Both the position numbers and the translations under genes were made by a program. Shown piece by piece: positions 10,748-21,639 of a stretch of 64,000 nucleotides of DNA. Position 1 is the first letter of the stretch; the number at the start of each line of letters is the position of its first letter. The notes under the pieces are model-generated. The model was not told the origin of the DNA. It was given only the letters and a program-made list of their open reading frames with translations, and made no database searches. Origin of the DNA: Xiphydria camelus (taxonomy: Eukaryota > Arthropoda > Insecta > Hymenoptera > Xiphydriidae); NCBI GenBank assembly GCA_963678675.1, contig OY783199.1:22503546-22567545 (forward strand), given 5' to 3'.

Positions 10748-13568
10748 GAGGCGCTCAGAGCTGAAGTGGATCAAGTCCATATATTATAGTTTTGAGAAAA
10801 TAGAGGTTAAAGTTAATTAACACCGGTTGAATATTAAAGTGATTTAGATGTTAATTCTCTTGCTATTGTTTCAATATGAAAAGTAACTTAAATATTGGTG
10901 ATAATATGAGAATTAAAAAATAATAATTAAGGTTGCAATTGAATTATAAAGCGTAATTAACTGGACTTGATCCACTTTGGCCCTGAATCATTTTTCACAT
11001 AAGGTCAATCAAATAAAAACGAAACAGAGATAACTGAAACTTTTTATTAGTTTTACAACAAATGTATTAGAAAAATGAATAAAAAGTTAGGAATTATGTT
11101 CTAAATAATATCAAAGATAGGTTCGTCGTTATCTGACTCTGCATTTTCTCCATTCAGAGATGTTTGTGACCTAGTGGTAGTTTCTGTACGTAGCTTTTTG
11201 AAATGGGCGTGTGTGTTTGGGGGAAGAAATGGTAAAAGTGAAAGCATATCTTTTTTCTTTGCGTCAGTAACAACTCTTGGTGTTTTGTACAGCGGCTCTT
11301 GATTATCAACAAATTTGGACTTTTTGGTGGACATACTTATTGTCGAAAAGGCAACATCTTCATTCAAGGTAGTCTTAAATTGCAATGTCCAAGGTTTCTC
11401 CCGCTCGAACCTTATCCACCTCATTTCCAACCATTTGACAGGATAGCCTTCATCAGTTTTTTTTCTGTTGACTATCATGTCTTCAAGCTTTTTGGTGGAT
11501 AAAATTTCAGGTGTTGCTACTCTGACAACTACAAAAGGCTTCTTAGTCTTCGCTTTCTTGACCACATGAATCCAGTCTTCAGGGGTGAAGAGTTGAATGC
11601 ATTTTCGTGACGCTGATTCTATTATTCCAAAATCTTGATCGTTAGGCAGGAATGAGTGACCAGAAACCAGAAATTTATGATCAACTGTTTTAATGCTCAA
11701 CTGATTATCCAAGACCAAGTTCATCAATGTAGCGGCGACTTTGATATTTCGATTTTGGCCAGTACATGAGTCCGAGTAGAGAATAACATGTGTGTGGTTT
11801 GAAGCCTCTTGTCGAAGATGTTTGGCAAGCATACATGCTACTTCTTGGGATCCTCTTCCTCCTTCTGTCTCGTCCCATAAATGCATAAACCCATTGTCAC
11901 TGTTAAAAGAATGGATTCCAAAATTATACACATACATATTCCGTTTATAGTATGCCAGAGATGTCGTTAGTTTTGGATATGGAAGAGCCTTCTGTAGGTC
12001 GAATGTTGCAACGTAACATTCTTCAGATGCAGCAGCTTTGTCATTTTTCAGAGATTGTCTAGCCTGCGAAGCTTTGGCCAAGTGCAGTTTTTTTTCTAAT
12101 TCAAATGTTCCGCGCCGTTCCAAGTTATTTGTTTCAGCTAGTATCTTCAGTTGAAGTTCGTCACATCGACTACATGTATCTTTTGCAGGAACTTTAAAAT
12201 GTAAATTGAACTTGGTAGAAAAAACATGATAGTAAAATTTTTGTTTCAAAGGTTGCTTTCCTTCACTGTGACATTTCTCAACATACAAGTCATACATTTT
12301 TCTGATATTTAAATCAGGGTGGAGATACTTCCTTTCAGGATTTTTTTTCCTGCTGTAATGGCTCTGATACGCTGGAAATGATTTGATATGGGCGACTATA
12401 TCTGAATCGTCGAGTTTATTAGATGGCACATTTCTCCCACGCGAATCAATCACAGCATTAATTTCAGTCTTTGATATACACCTGTAAACCCTACCATGGC
12501 TTAGCTGAAGGGTTCCAAGAAAATAATTTTTGCACACCGTTTGAGAATTGGCACCGTCCCTTAAGGTGTAGGAATACGAAACATTCTTTTCATTACCATT
12601 TCCATCTCGTATTCGTTTACGATCCACTGTGTGACTCATGACTGAACTCCTAATATACACATTTTGCTTGCTGAAATCTCCCAACTTCCAGAACGATTCG
12701 AATATGCGCTTGCGTTCCTCCATAGTGAATTTTTGGTCACATTTCTTCTTACAATTACAAGGTGCATTTGTGAAACACTTTTTGGCAATTTCCTTACCCT
12801 TTGTTGAATGGTAAGCAAGTCCACTGTTTCTTAAATTTTGTCTTTTCCTTTTTTTCCAGGTATCTTCATTTTTCTTTCGTTTTCTACCCCTTTTTTTATT
12901 TGCCTGCTCATCTTCTTCAACAAGCCTACTTGGTTGAGCAAATGACGTAGAAGCTACAGCTTCTTCCTCGGCTTCTTCCACCTGGCTTGCATCGGAGTTA
13001 TCTATAATGAAAAAAAAAGTACAATAAAGTTTTATCGATAGGTTTTCATGTCCAAAATCACAAATTTCAGAATTAAGTGTGAACAACGTGGAAACAGCTT
13101 AAACTACCAAATCAATTCAGAAAAGATAACAATAAAAACAAGTCACCAATTAAAAGAAATCCATTTAGAAAAGGTTATGTTGTATTAATTTGTTATTTTT
13201 ATCATGCTTTACCTTCAGTTTCTGAAGTAGATGATCCATTCTGCGAAGGCACGTAGTCTGCTGATGAATCAGGAAAGTCCACAGATTTATCTAAATCCAT
13301 TATTAGAACGCTTAATAACCAAATCACGTGCACAAATACACAAACAAAAACAACGTGCTACGATATTGGACTTGATCCACTTAAGCACGGAAAAAACATG
13401 ACAGTTTTTCTGGGCTAAACACAACTAATGCCATCTATTAGAGAACAGCAGTAGTAGGGACTTAGTTCACTATGGCTCTGAAAAGATACACTAATAACGA
13501 GTAATAATCCGGGACTAACTCATTTTTTTATATTTTTGGACTTGATCCACTTTAGCTCTGAGCGCCTC
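10748..13568 (-). mobile_element. Complete DNA transposon with a DUF7869-type protein
   Basis: The element is 2821 bp. Terminal inverted repeats of 32 bp (10748-10779 and 13537-13568, one mismatch, starting GAGGCGCTCAGAGCT) are flanked by ATAT on both sides (10744-10747 and 13569-13572), a 4-bp target duplication. The TIR core AAGTGGATCAAGTCC recurs just inside both ends (about 10963-10978, 13368-13382, and a weaker copy near 13457-13481), as expected for transposase binding sites. The element carries one intact two-exon gene. It inserted into an older tRNA-derived repeat, whose other half resumes at 13573. Four-base duplications fit the Sola superfamily among others; that assignment is inference. 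Confidence 0.85.
11101..13300 (-). CDS. Transposon-borne DUF7869-type protein, 662 aa
   Basis: Two exons: 13300-13213 (ATG 13300, starts MDLDKSVDFP; donor GTAAAG) and 13001-11101 (acceptor TTCATTATAG; stop TAG 11103-11101), phase 1, 662 residues. Order of parts: an acidic Ser/Glu-rich head; a basic nuclear-localisation-like stretch (KKRGRKRKK); a cysteine cluster CNCKKKC; a CXXC pair (CSRCDELQLK); then the region typical of uncharacterised insect proteins with the DUF7869 domain. That region has ATFDLQKALPYPKL, YNFGIHSF, LYSDSCTGQNRN and HSFLPNDQDFGIIESA. The spaced acidic residues (FDLQ, SDSC, NDQDFGIIE) look like an RNase H-fold DDE/DDD catalytic core, consistent with a transposase. The position between TIRs with a target duplication strongly supports that role. 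The frame is fully open, so the element may be recent. Confidence 0.85.
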
Positions 13569-13572
13569 ATAT

Positions 13573-13930
13573 ATAGAAACCGAACATGACAGTGACTGCT
13601 CTCGAAGGTTCTTCTCATTAAATTGTATAAAATAATTTGATACTTTCTTCTTCAAAACAGTAGCGATTATGATAATTAATCATTCATTATTTATAGAATA
13701 ATTCGATACAATTTTCACTGTTTGAAACATCATTATTATATCGATTTTGTTATTTTTTAATTAAAAAATTTTGTGAAAGTGCATTCACAATATATTTACG
13801 AAGTGTTTGCACGTCGTTAAGGCTCCGTGACTACACTGAGTTTAAACACTGGGTCTTCCCGCCGTGAACCACTAACAATAAGTGTGTTCACTATGTAGCT
13901 ACAATGCTCTTAGTTTTTGTCACACGAACA
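13573..13930 (-). repeat. Other half of the interrupted tRNA-derived repeat
   Basis: The stretch 13610-13745 matches, in inverse orientation, 43970-44100 (shared ATAATTAATCATTCATTATT and TTTGATACTTTCTT), and 13573-13660 resembles 54250-54330 (GTGACTGCTCTCGAA). It continues the repeat cut by the transposon at 10748-13568. Confidence 0.65.
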
Positions 13931-14039
13931 CACTACGGTGATACCACCCCGACTAGAAATTTTCGGCTGATCCTGCCCTGATCCAGGTAAGGAATGCCTG
14001 ACTAGCTCCTGACAAGGTATGTAATGCAAATTATTAACC

Positions 14040-14120
14040 TCTCTCTCTCTATCTCTCTCTGGACCCGATCAGGAACTCCTAATGAGGACCAGACGTGGTT
14101 AACCAGATCGGGTCCAGAGT
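14040..14120. repeat. CT-rich microsatellite and short palindrome
   Basis: A CTCT run lies at about 14040-14060, followed by CTGGACCCGATC at 14059 and its complement GATCGGGTCCAG at 14107-14118. Confidence 0.5.
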
Positions 14121-14750
14121 ATTGATTTGATGCCGATTTAAAAATTCTAACAAATTTGAAAAAATGAAAAACGTTGAAATGCAAACTATTCGTACAACTC
14201 TTTTTATATGTCATATCCTACGCAAAAGGAAAGATAATAAATAAACGGGAGAAAAATATTAAATATTTTAAAAGATTAATTAATAAGAAACAAATAATAT
14301 ATTTGAAGTAACCAAATACTTGTAGAACGTTTTCCATTATAATAAACTCTTTTTTTTTCGATACTTATGGCAAGATTGTTTAATTACAAAATAATACACA
14401 ATTGTTATTCTTTATTTCACTCACTTCTAAATATTAAAGGAGCTCCTTCATTATTGAAAGCAACTAATTTACCGCGGAGGTTTTTTAGTACTACACGGTA
14501 GAAATGGTAAAATTCAGTAACAATATTTAGACTTATTTAGTACTACGTAGAACTTACTAGGGTCCACAGAACAAAGTAGGTCAAAAAAGGTTTGCAAGAA
14601 GTACCACATAGACCATTTTAGGTTACAGAAAATCTTTGTAGACTCAAATAGGTCAAAATAGTTTTAAGAAGGATAAACTAGAATCAAATATTCGACTCGG
14701 GATTACTGAACGGAGAATAAATACTGTGTATTTATTTATACAAGAGAATA

Positions 14751-15265
14751 CCCTAACGAAATTTGTTCTCTACCAAATCTCTTCCAAACCACTGCAAAAA
14801 ACTCTGCCGAAAGTCTGCAATTTCTCTGCGAATGATCCAATTTTAAGAACTGGCAGAGCTGGCTGTGAGTTCGACAGAGATGGCAAAGATAGCAAAAATT
14901 TCGGCGGAGCTGGCAGAGATTTCGGCAGAGATGGCAGAGATTTCGGCAAAGATTAACAAAATTTCAGCAGAGATGGAAGATTCTGCATATATTTTGGTAA
15001 AGTTCGTAAGAATTTCATCAGCGCTTATATAGTTGCTAGAAATTTTGCAAAAATTCTGCCAACTTTGCGAACTATTACGATATTTTTGCCAACTCTGCTA
15101 AATTCTCTCTTAGCTCTACCAAAATTTCTACCAGCTTTTTGCTGAAATTTCTACCAACTCTGCTATTTCTCTATCAACTCTTAAAATTAGAATATTCGCA
15201 GAGAAATGGTAGATTTTCGGTAGAGTTCTTCGTATAGTTTTGGCAGAGAACAATTTCCACAAGGG
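14751..15265. mobile_element. Foldback-like element built of GGCAGAGAT repeats
   Basis: TA-flanked ends (CCCTAACGAAATTTGTTCTC on the left, complement of CCCTTGTGGAAATTGTTCTC on the right) enclose 515 bp. The inside is made of degenerate short repeats such as GGCAGAGATTTCGGC on the left and their complements (TTTGCCAACTCTGC) on the right, so the whole can fold back on itself. Confidence 0.65.
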
Positions 15266-15281
15266 TACATATTAGTACGTA

Positions 15282-15493
15282 CACCCGGGCTCACGGAATC
15301 TGTCGCTGGTGACTTTTTTTAAATGTTATTTTTAAACGTACTAACCAATGATTAATCAATCCTCGTGCTTTCATTAACGAGAGTAGACGTCACCGTAGCT
15401 AATGAGGGCATGAGAATTAATTGTTCACTGGTTAGTACGTTTAAAAATAAGGTTTAAAAAAGTCACCAGCGACAGATTCCGTGAGCCAGGGTG
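15282..15493. mobile_element. MITE with long terminal inverted repeats
   Basis: A 212-bp element lies between TA dinucleotides. The ends CACCCGGGCTCACGGAATCT and CACCCTGGCTCACGGAATCT (inverse) are nearly identical and the match continues for about 70 bp into the element. No coding capacity. Confidence 0.8.
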
Positions 15494-15554
15494 TACAGTA
15501 CATACTGATGTATTGACCAGTTAAAAATAAAATAATACTAGGATGAAATGAGGT

Positions 15555-15844
15555 CAATTTCGTAATTTCGCAAACGGCGCAATTGCGACAGGTATGTCTG
15601 ACATCCACCCCCTCTCCCGGGGCAGATGTCTCTTTTCGGTTTAAGGGTTGGTAGTTTTCACCCCTTCCTAGCCACCACGAGTCGTGAGCTTAAATCTGGG
15701 TAGAAGGCGACACAGTCCATATCCTGGGAGGGTTCCCGAGGTGGTGGTCCTCCAAGACTTCCCGGGGCCATCCCTTTAAGGGATAGGGGGACGAGAGTTG
15801 GGGTTTAATCGGTAGGGGAGGACTTGCCCGCTCTTTAAAAAAAA
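15555..15844 (+). mobile_element. Retroposed fragment with A tail and 14-bp target duplication
   Basis: GGATGAAATGAGGT occurs at 15541-15554 and again at 15845-15858, directly flanking the segment, which ends in eight A. This is the signature of target-primed reverse transcription by a LINE machinery. The body is GC-richer than its surroundings and non-coding in my reading; it could be a SINE or the 3' end of a 5'-truncated LINE. Confidence 0.75.
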
Positions 15845-15859
15845 GGATGAAATGAGGTA

Positions 15860-18199
15860 CAAATGAGACAGAGGTAAATAAGGGGCGCATCTTCGTTTCT
15901 GCAGTTCTGAAAATAATACATCTCATTTTCTTTCATATCATTTATTAAATTAGATACTGTTGCGTTGGAGCTTTCTTATTTTCATTCAAATCTGCTACCC
16001 TTTCTTAACCCTTAACGTACCGTGCGGGGTCCTTTTGGGACCCCTGACGCATAATTCCCCATGGTAATTTACGTTACTTCTCATGGTATGTTGAGGGTTA
16101 AGTAGGTACCTATACCTATAGTATCTTATTTTTACCGCGTATCTCACCCTATTGACAAATGAAGTTGAAGTAAAACATACGGTGGAAAAAATGGCTTAAA
16201 ACAAAAATAATAATATTAAATTTTCATTAAAAATTAATTAAGTACAAATTCTGGCTAAAGCTTCATGCAGTTAATTTCGATACCATATGAGGCTAAACTT
16301 ACTCGCCAGGAAAGAAACTTCGATCACTATTATCTCATTTTTTTATGATATTTTGGCCTACATCGATATAATACTTCATTGTAGATACAAATTTAATCTT
16401 CAAAAAAGTATTATGCAAGTATGAGCTCATGGAAAATAAAATAATAGTGATTAAAATTTCTTTCTTAGTGAGATCCTATGGTATACTATTTTGGATTTAG
16501 TGAACAAAGTTATATTAGGTATTTTAGAATATACAGTACGATCTGGCATTATGACCACCAACGGGGGCGGAACTAATGAAAATAAGGCGAAGTTAGGGTC
16601 CCCAACGACTCGACCGTCAAGCGTACGTGTTGCATTGGTGTGAACATGCAGTTTACCTAACCATATAACCGCTAGCAATGGGGTTGAAACCTGACATTTT
16701 TTGTCTTATTGGAAAATATTAGTTCATGTCTGGATTGACACTTCTGCAGGAGGCTTTTTCTTCAAAATCATTATTTCCATAGTTATTAGCGAATTAGGAA
16801 CAGCAAATTTAAATAGAATGCAAAAAGGAAATGATGTAGGATATGCCCATCAGTGCTGTATATACATATTTGCTTACCTTCGAATGGAAATTTTTATAAC
16901 TTATATTACAGTCTCAAATTTTATATAGAACGTAGTATATCAATAAATTACTGTGCGTGGCAGTGCATTATAATCAATAAGAGATCGTGCAGGTATGAAA
17001 AAATGTGGTTCCAAGTTGTTTACATAATCGAGGGAGCCCGTTCATTATTTTGAAAGGTACAGGCCTAAATTCAGCAAATGGGTAGAGCGTTTGCTGTCTC
17101 TTACGATTACGGCGCTACAGCAAGACTAGGTTAGACTACCGAAACCGCAATTGGATGATACAACCGTCCAAAGGCAAGTTATGATGTATCATGTGTGCAA
17201 CCAATCATAACGCGTCTATAGCAACGTTTTAAATTCAGCACTTTTAATTGTATTTTGACGTTAAATAACGTTATTGAAAATTTAAAAAGCACTTTCCTAC
17301 TGAATGTTTATGAACATAGGATGTATTTATATAATTAGTTAAACAATTTTTTCCAAATTTTCCAATCCCCTTCAGCGATTTCACCACAATTCATGTATCC
17401 AGTACCGGACACAAGTCGTTTTGCCTATTTCAGTAAAAGAATACGTCGATATTCGGAAAAAAGAATTTGTACATAAATTATAATATCATTAATACGATTA
17501 TCATTCAATTTGCGTGGGGGTCAATAATGAAGACTTTTTTTCAACTTACATCAATGCAAACACGTCAGTATAAGCCGTAGTATGTATATTCGCAGTTGTT
17601 TTGAGTGCTATCTTACAAAAGTAAGTCGCTTTAATAAATATTTGTAAAATCGTGAATTGGCTGAAGGTCATATGATGGATGAATGGCCAAATAAACTCGA
17701 GCACACTCCAACGCGCCTTTAAGTGGGGGAAGCTTTCGTATTCAGTGAAGCGTGACAAAGGGGAAACAGCTATAATGGTAGCTACGATAATGTGTGACTG
17801 TACTATATATACACCACACTATACAGCTATAATGGTAGGTACGATAATAATTGTATTATATATATACTGTATTCTAGTAGTTCTACGAATAGTACATACG
17901 GCGCGTCGAGTACGTACAAACAGTGATTTCTGAGCGACAAATATGAGCGTTCACTGCGGCTAAACTATTATAGCTAGACGTAGGTACTTCCAAACTTTTT
18001 TGTAGGAAACTCTATTCTCTACAAAATTGTATATGTGCCATTTTGGGCTCTTTAGCACCGTTTTCGCAGCGTTCACTGTTTAAATTCAGAAACCGTCATT
18101 TTCTGTACTATTCTACATCCGCTCATGTTTGGGACAATTAATCCCCTTTCCACCCTTCCGATCGCGTCCCCGAAGGAACTGACGATACGTTGAGGATCA
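15860..18199. other. Intergenic DNA
   Basis: No gene was recognised. A short hairpin element lies at 16005-16101 (ends TTAACCCTTAACGTACCGTG and an inverse near-copy). At 17771-17860 a short stretch with AGCTATAATGGTAG is repeated in direct orientation. Confidence 0.4.
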
Positions 18200-18254
18200 A
18201 TGAAGATAAGTACCGAGTTTTATCCAGATCAGGAAAATCATTTAAAAGTTAAGC

Positions 18255-18480
18255 TAGGAATCCACTACAATCGACGCAACTCGACTCGATACAACACGAC
18301 TGGGCACGACACGATGACAATTTGCGTGGTGATTCCACTGAATCGACACGACACGACACGACTCGACACTACTCGATACGGCGGTAGTACGGCATCTCTT
18401 CGTTCGAAATATACGCCAGTAATAATATATTCGTTGTTGAAAGGAGTACTTGACTCGAACATGACTCGACTCGACGAAAA
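18255..18480. repeat. Tandem-like TCGACACGAC repeats
   Basis: Short units such as CGACACGACACGACTCGACA are iterated, with GAATCCACTACAATCGACGC and ATTCCACTGAATCGACACGA suggesting inverted or repeated element ends. The open frames here are composition artefacts. Confidence 0.5.
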
Positions 18481-18784
18481 TGTAGCTGGCCATTTTGACC
18501 TCTGTGACGTTAGCCCCTCCATTTTTGAAATTTCAATTTTTAACTCCACAGATCGTTTAGAAGTCGTTTAAAAGGAATTGCAGGATGCTTCATTTCGTTT
18601 GCAAGAAGCTAGTTCCATAGAAATTGCGAAAAAGCACTTTTTTTCAACTTCACGCTAGCCCCTCCAAATTGAAATTTTTACATTTTCCTGCGCATATCGT
18701 TTGCACGTATTTGCAAAATGCTTAATTTCGTTCGCAAGAAAATGGTTCCAAAGATATTTCGAAAAAATTCTTAGGGGGCAAATT

Positions 18785-19020
18785 CTTGCCTGCTAAGGTA
18801 AAACAGTATATGATCCTTTTTCAGCAAATCTTAAAAGAAAATTAGGTAAGTTTGTCGCACAATATTTGATAATACTCTGCTCAATTTATGTTCCAAGTTT
18901 CGTTTATGTTTCGTTTATCTATCTAAAAATGGCTAAATGGCACTACGAAAACACAAAAAGTTATTTTTCTCGGAACTCATTTTTTTCGCATATACCTACT
19001 GTTTTACCTTAGCAGGCAAG
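18785..19020. mobile_element. MITE abutting a CSP pseudogene
   Basis: Perfect 24-bp inverted repeats at 18785-18808 and 18997-19020 (CTTGCCTGCTAAGGTAAAAC plus four bases) bound 236 bp of non-coding DNA. The right end touches the dead CSP exon exactly where its homology stops. Confidence 0.75.
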
Positions 19021-19189
19021 TATTACCTAATACACATTTGAAATATTCATCTCTCCGGAAATCATTCCCCAAAATTTCATCAGCGTCGATGTAGTTTTAC
19101 TTATCAATATAGAGCTCGACCTCTTCAGCGGCGACTACGACCACTACTGCAGCCATCAGCATCATCAATGCGAAACTACCACGGACCGT
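19021..19189 (-). pseudogene. CSP exon 1 pseudogene (CSP-b related)
   Basis: Read on the minus strand, the segment gives SFALMMLMAAVVVVVAAEEV, then ELYIDK, a TAA stop (19099-19097), then NYIDADEILGNDFRRDEYFK and C. This parallels exon 1 of CSP-b (FALVMLMAAVVIVIAEEIEL and DYINVDDILANDRLRDEYYK) almost position by position. The start codon is ACG at 19189-19187 instead of ATG, one residue is inserted in the signal peptide, and homology ends just after the first cysteine, where the MITE at 18785-19020 begins. No second exon was found. Duplication from CSP-b or its ancestor followed by loss is the simplest reading. Confidence 0.8.
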
Positions 19190-19209
19190 TGTGACTCTTT
19201 CTCGTACTA

Positions 19210-21400
19210 CTCACTTTAATCCTTTCGCTTCGAGCGACGGATATATCCGTCATCCGCGCGACGACCTGTGTGTATGAGCGACGGATATATCCGGCATCCA
19301 CATATGATGTGTATACAAGTACTATCTGTAGTCAATGATAAATTCTTCGTTATCGGCAAAACATTTTTTGTTGATTTTATTAACATATTAGATTAAACGT
19401 TTAATCGTAAAGTCTTGTAAATATGTAAATACCTAAAAATATGTCAACTGTAATTGGTCTAATGTTTTTAAAATAACTAATATAATTTTTTATGTCCATA
19501 TTAAAAATGTGAACTATACGTGTTATATTAGAGCAACGATTGTTTTAAGCACACACAAGTTGATATTTAAGTCTTAGAAAACTTATATACAAAAACCACG
19601 CGCACTGTGCATATTTCTGGCCCGTGCTTCCGTTCAGTGACGGCACTTCGGCGGACTGGACTGCCGAAGTGAAAGGGTTAAAAGTCGAGAAGAACTGTAA
19701 TAGATCTGAACCTACAGTCCATATTTCTGTAGCAGGAAGTCAAATGGACATAAGTTCAAAAATTGACATTTTCAAGAGAGGGGTGCAAAGTTAAACTAAT
19801 ACGGAATAGTTGGACTACAAATTTAACTTATGCCCCTACAAGGGTCCTTTTTTTTCCCATATTAGAGCTTATACTGACTTATGTCGTTTTTACTGAGGAA
19901 AAATATTTAATTTTTATGATGTATGCCCTACAAATTTCCATTTAGTCATAAATCGACTTATGCCCTTTTGACTGCCTGCTACAGATTTATACTAGAGGAG
20001 ACCCTGCTCCGACAGTCACGTAATTCAAGTTTTCTGATGAAATAATCAGCAAGCATATATTTTAATAATACGGAGAAACGTCATCAAATTTAACTCAACA
20101 TTTTTCACAAAATTTAAGTAATCATTAAATCATTGTTCGGAGGAATACCTTGACTGTTTTTTAAATGAATTTAAATGACTTAACGTAGGGTAAAAACTTG
20201 GCAAACTTGAAACAGTAATCAACTAGACAGAAGGTTAGATATAGGAGAAAAAAGAGGAATATCATGAAAAATTAAAAGGTGAATACTATTTATTGTGCTT
20301 AAGTAGTACTATTGGAACCACAATCACACACAAATTAGGTGATACAAACATGGAAAATTAACACTACAGTGGCTAAATGGGGTATTTTAAAACCATTAAA
20401 ATACTCTGCGTCAAGAAATACTAAATAATTGACATTCTTTCCTTGTTTCTTTGTATCTTTTATACACTATGGAAGAATTATCATATATATATATACGTAT
20501 ATACGATAAAGAGAGGTGAGATGAGTTTATAGTACAGTCAGTCAGGGTAACTTTGGACCACGTTAGTTGTATTTTTTCAAATATATTATAAAGTATGTCT
20601 AACTAGCTTAATTTTATAGTTGGTGATAATGACAAACCATTCATTATGTTCGTTTTTCAAAGAGTAGTATGTGTTTTATTTCTTGTTAATATATATTTTT
20701 TTTAATAAAGGTGGGCCAAAGTTACCCCCTCGACTCTGGTAACATTGGCCCACATCTAAAAAATCAGGTCATTTTTATGTGTTTTTGATACATTTATCAA
20801 AGAGGATACTTTGGCCCACTTTTAAACGTTTAAGTATTAATATATTTAGTAAATGAAAAAAATTGATAAACTCACGGTGTACTGCGAATGCTGTTGTAGC
20901 GGCCCAGCTTCACCAACACCAGATGGCGCTGTCCCTCCGTCCTTCTCGCTAGTAGTCGAAGGCGGGTACGGTGTATAACCGAAATCGCTTTACACTCTTG
21001 GAGGACCGACAGCATAGAGCGTCTAATGCAGGAGTCGGCCTAGCCTTACCGACGAGTCCACAGGCCGACTCCGGGACGAAACGCTCCGCCACGGGCGATG
21101 ACGTCTATCTAAGCAACCCGCGTGTACTGCGGTCGTAGGAATTTTCATTGCCAAAATTTATCCCTATTACGGATATTACTCCGGGACGAAATGCTCCGCC
21201 GATAACATGGCGATCGCTCTTTTCGCCACAACACCCAATTTTCGGGCGTACAAATTAAAACGGTTATACCGGTAGGTAGATTTTTGGTGCAGAACTCATA
21301 GCGATAAAAATACACGGGTAGCTGTATCAGTACGGTTACAGCCGTAAGTTTTGACGTGGACGCGTTTATATTGATAGAAACAAATGTGTACGGTAAAATA
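19210..21400. other. Intergenic DNA with repeat fragments
   Basis: No gene was seen. GAGCGACGGATATATCCG occurs twice near 19234 and 19278. AGGGTAACTTTGGACCAC at about 20543 and its inverse near 20711-20728 may bound a small element. A GC-rich stretch at 20885-21195 holds the repeated motif ACTCCGGGACGAAA. Confidence 0.4.
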
Positions 21401-21631
21401 CAGGGGTGGGCATAAGTCACCTGGCAGCCTTGAAAACAGCGCATGCGTCAGTCCCACCGCTCTCGCTCGGCTTTCACGTTATTTGAAGTGTATCGAGAAA
21501 AACGGTGAACATTTTCAACACCTATTGTAAATATTTTTGCGGTATAATGAAATAAAACCAACGTTTTTAAAACTTGTGTTTTCGTGTGTGCACTGTTTTC
21601 AAGGCTGCCAGGTGACTTATGCCCACCCCTG
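21401..21631. mobile_element. MITE with perfect 39-bp terminal repeats
   Basis: A 231-bp element between TA dinucleotides. The first 39 bases (starting CAGGGGTGGGCATAAGTCAC) are the exact reverse complement of the last 39. The lack of any mismatch suggests recent insertion or gene conversion. The TA target and CAGGGG ends suggest a Tc1/mariner-type mobiliser. Confidence 0.85.
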
Positions 21632-21639
21632 TATATAAC

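Noticed and set aside
15690..15926. Proline-rich minus-strand open frame
   Set aside because: It crosses the border of the retroposed segment and its target duplication, so it cannot be a conserved gene.
18200..18571. 123-codon open frame
   Set aside because: It runs through TCGACACGAC repeats; open frames on both strands here result from the repeat composition.
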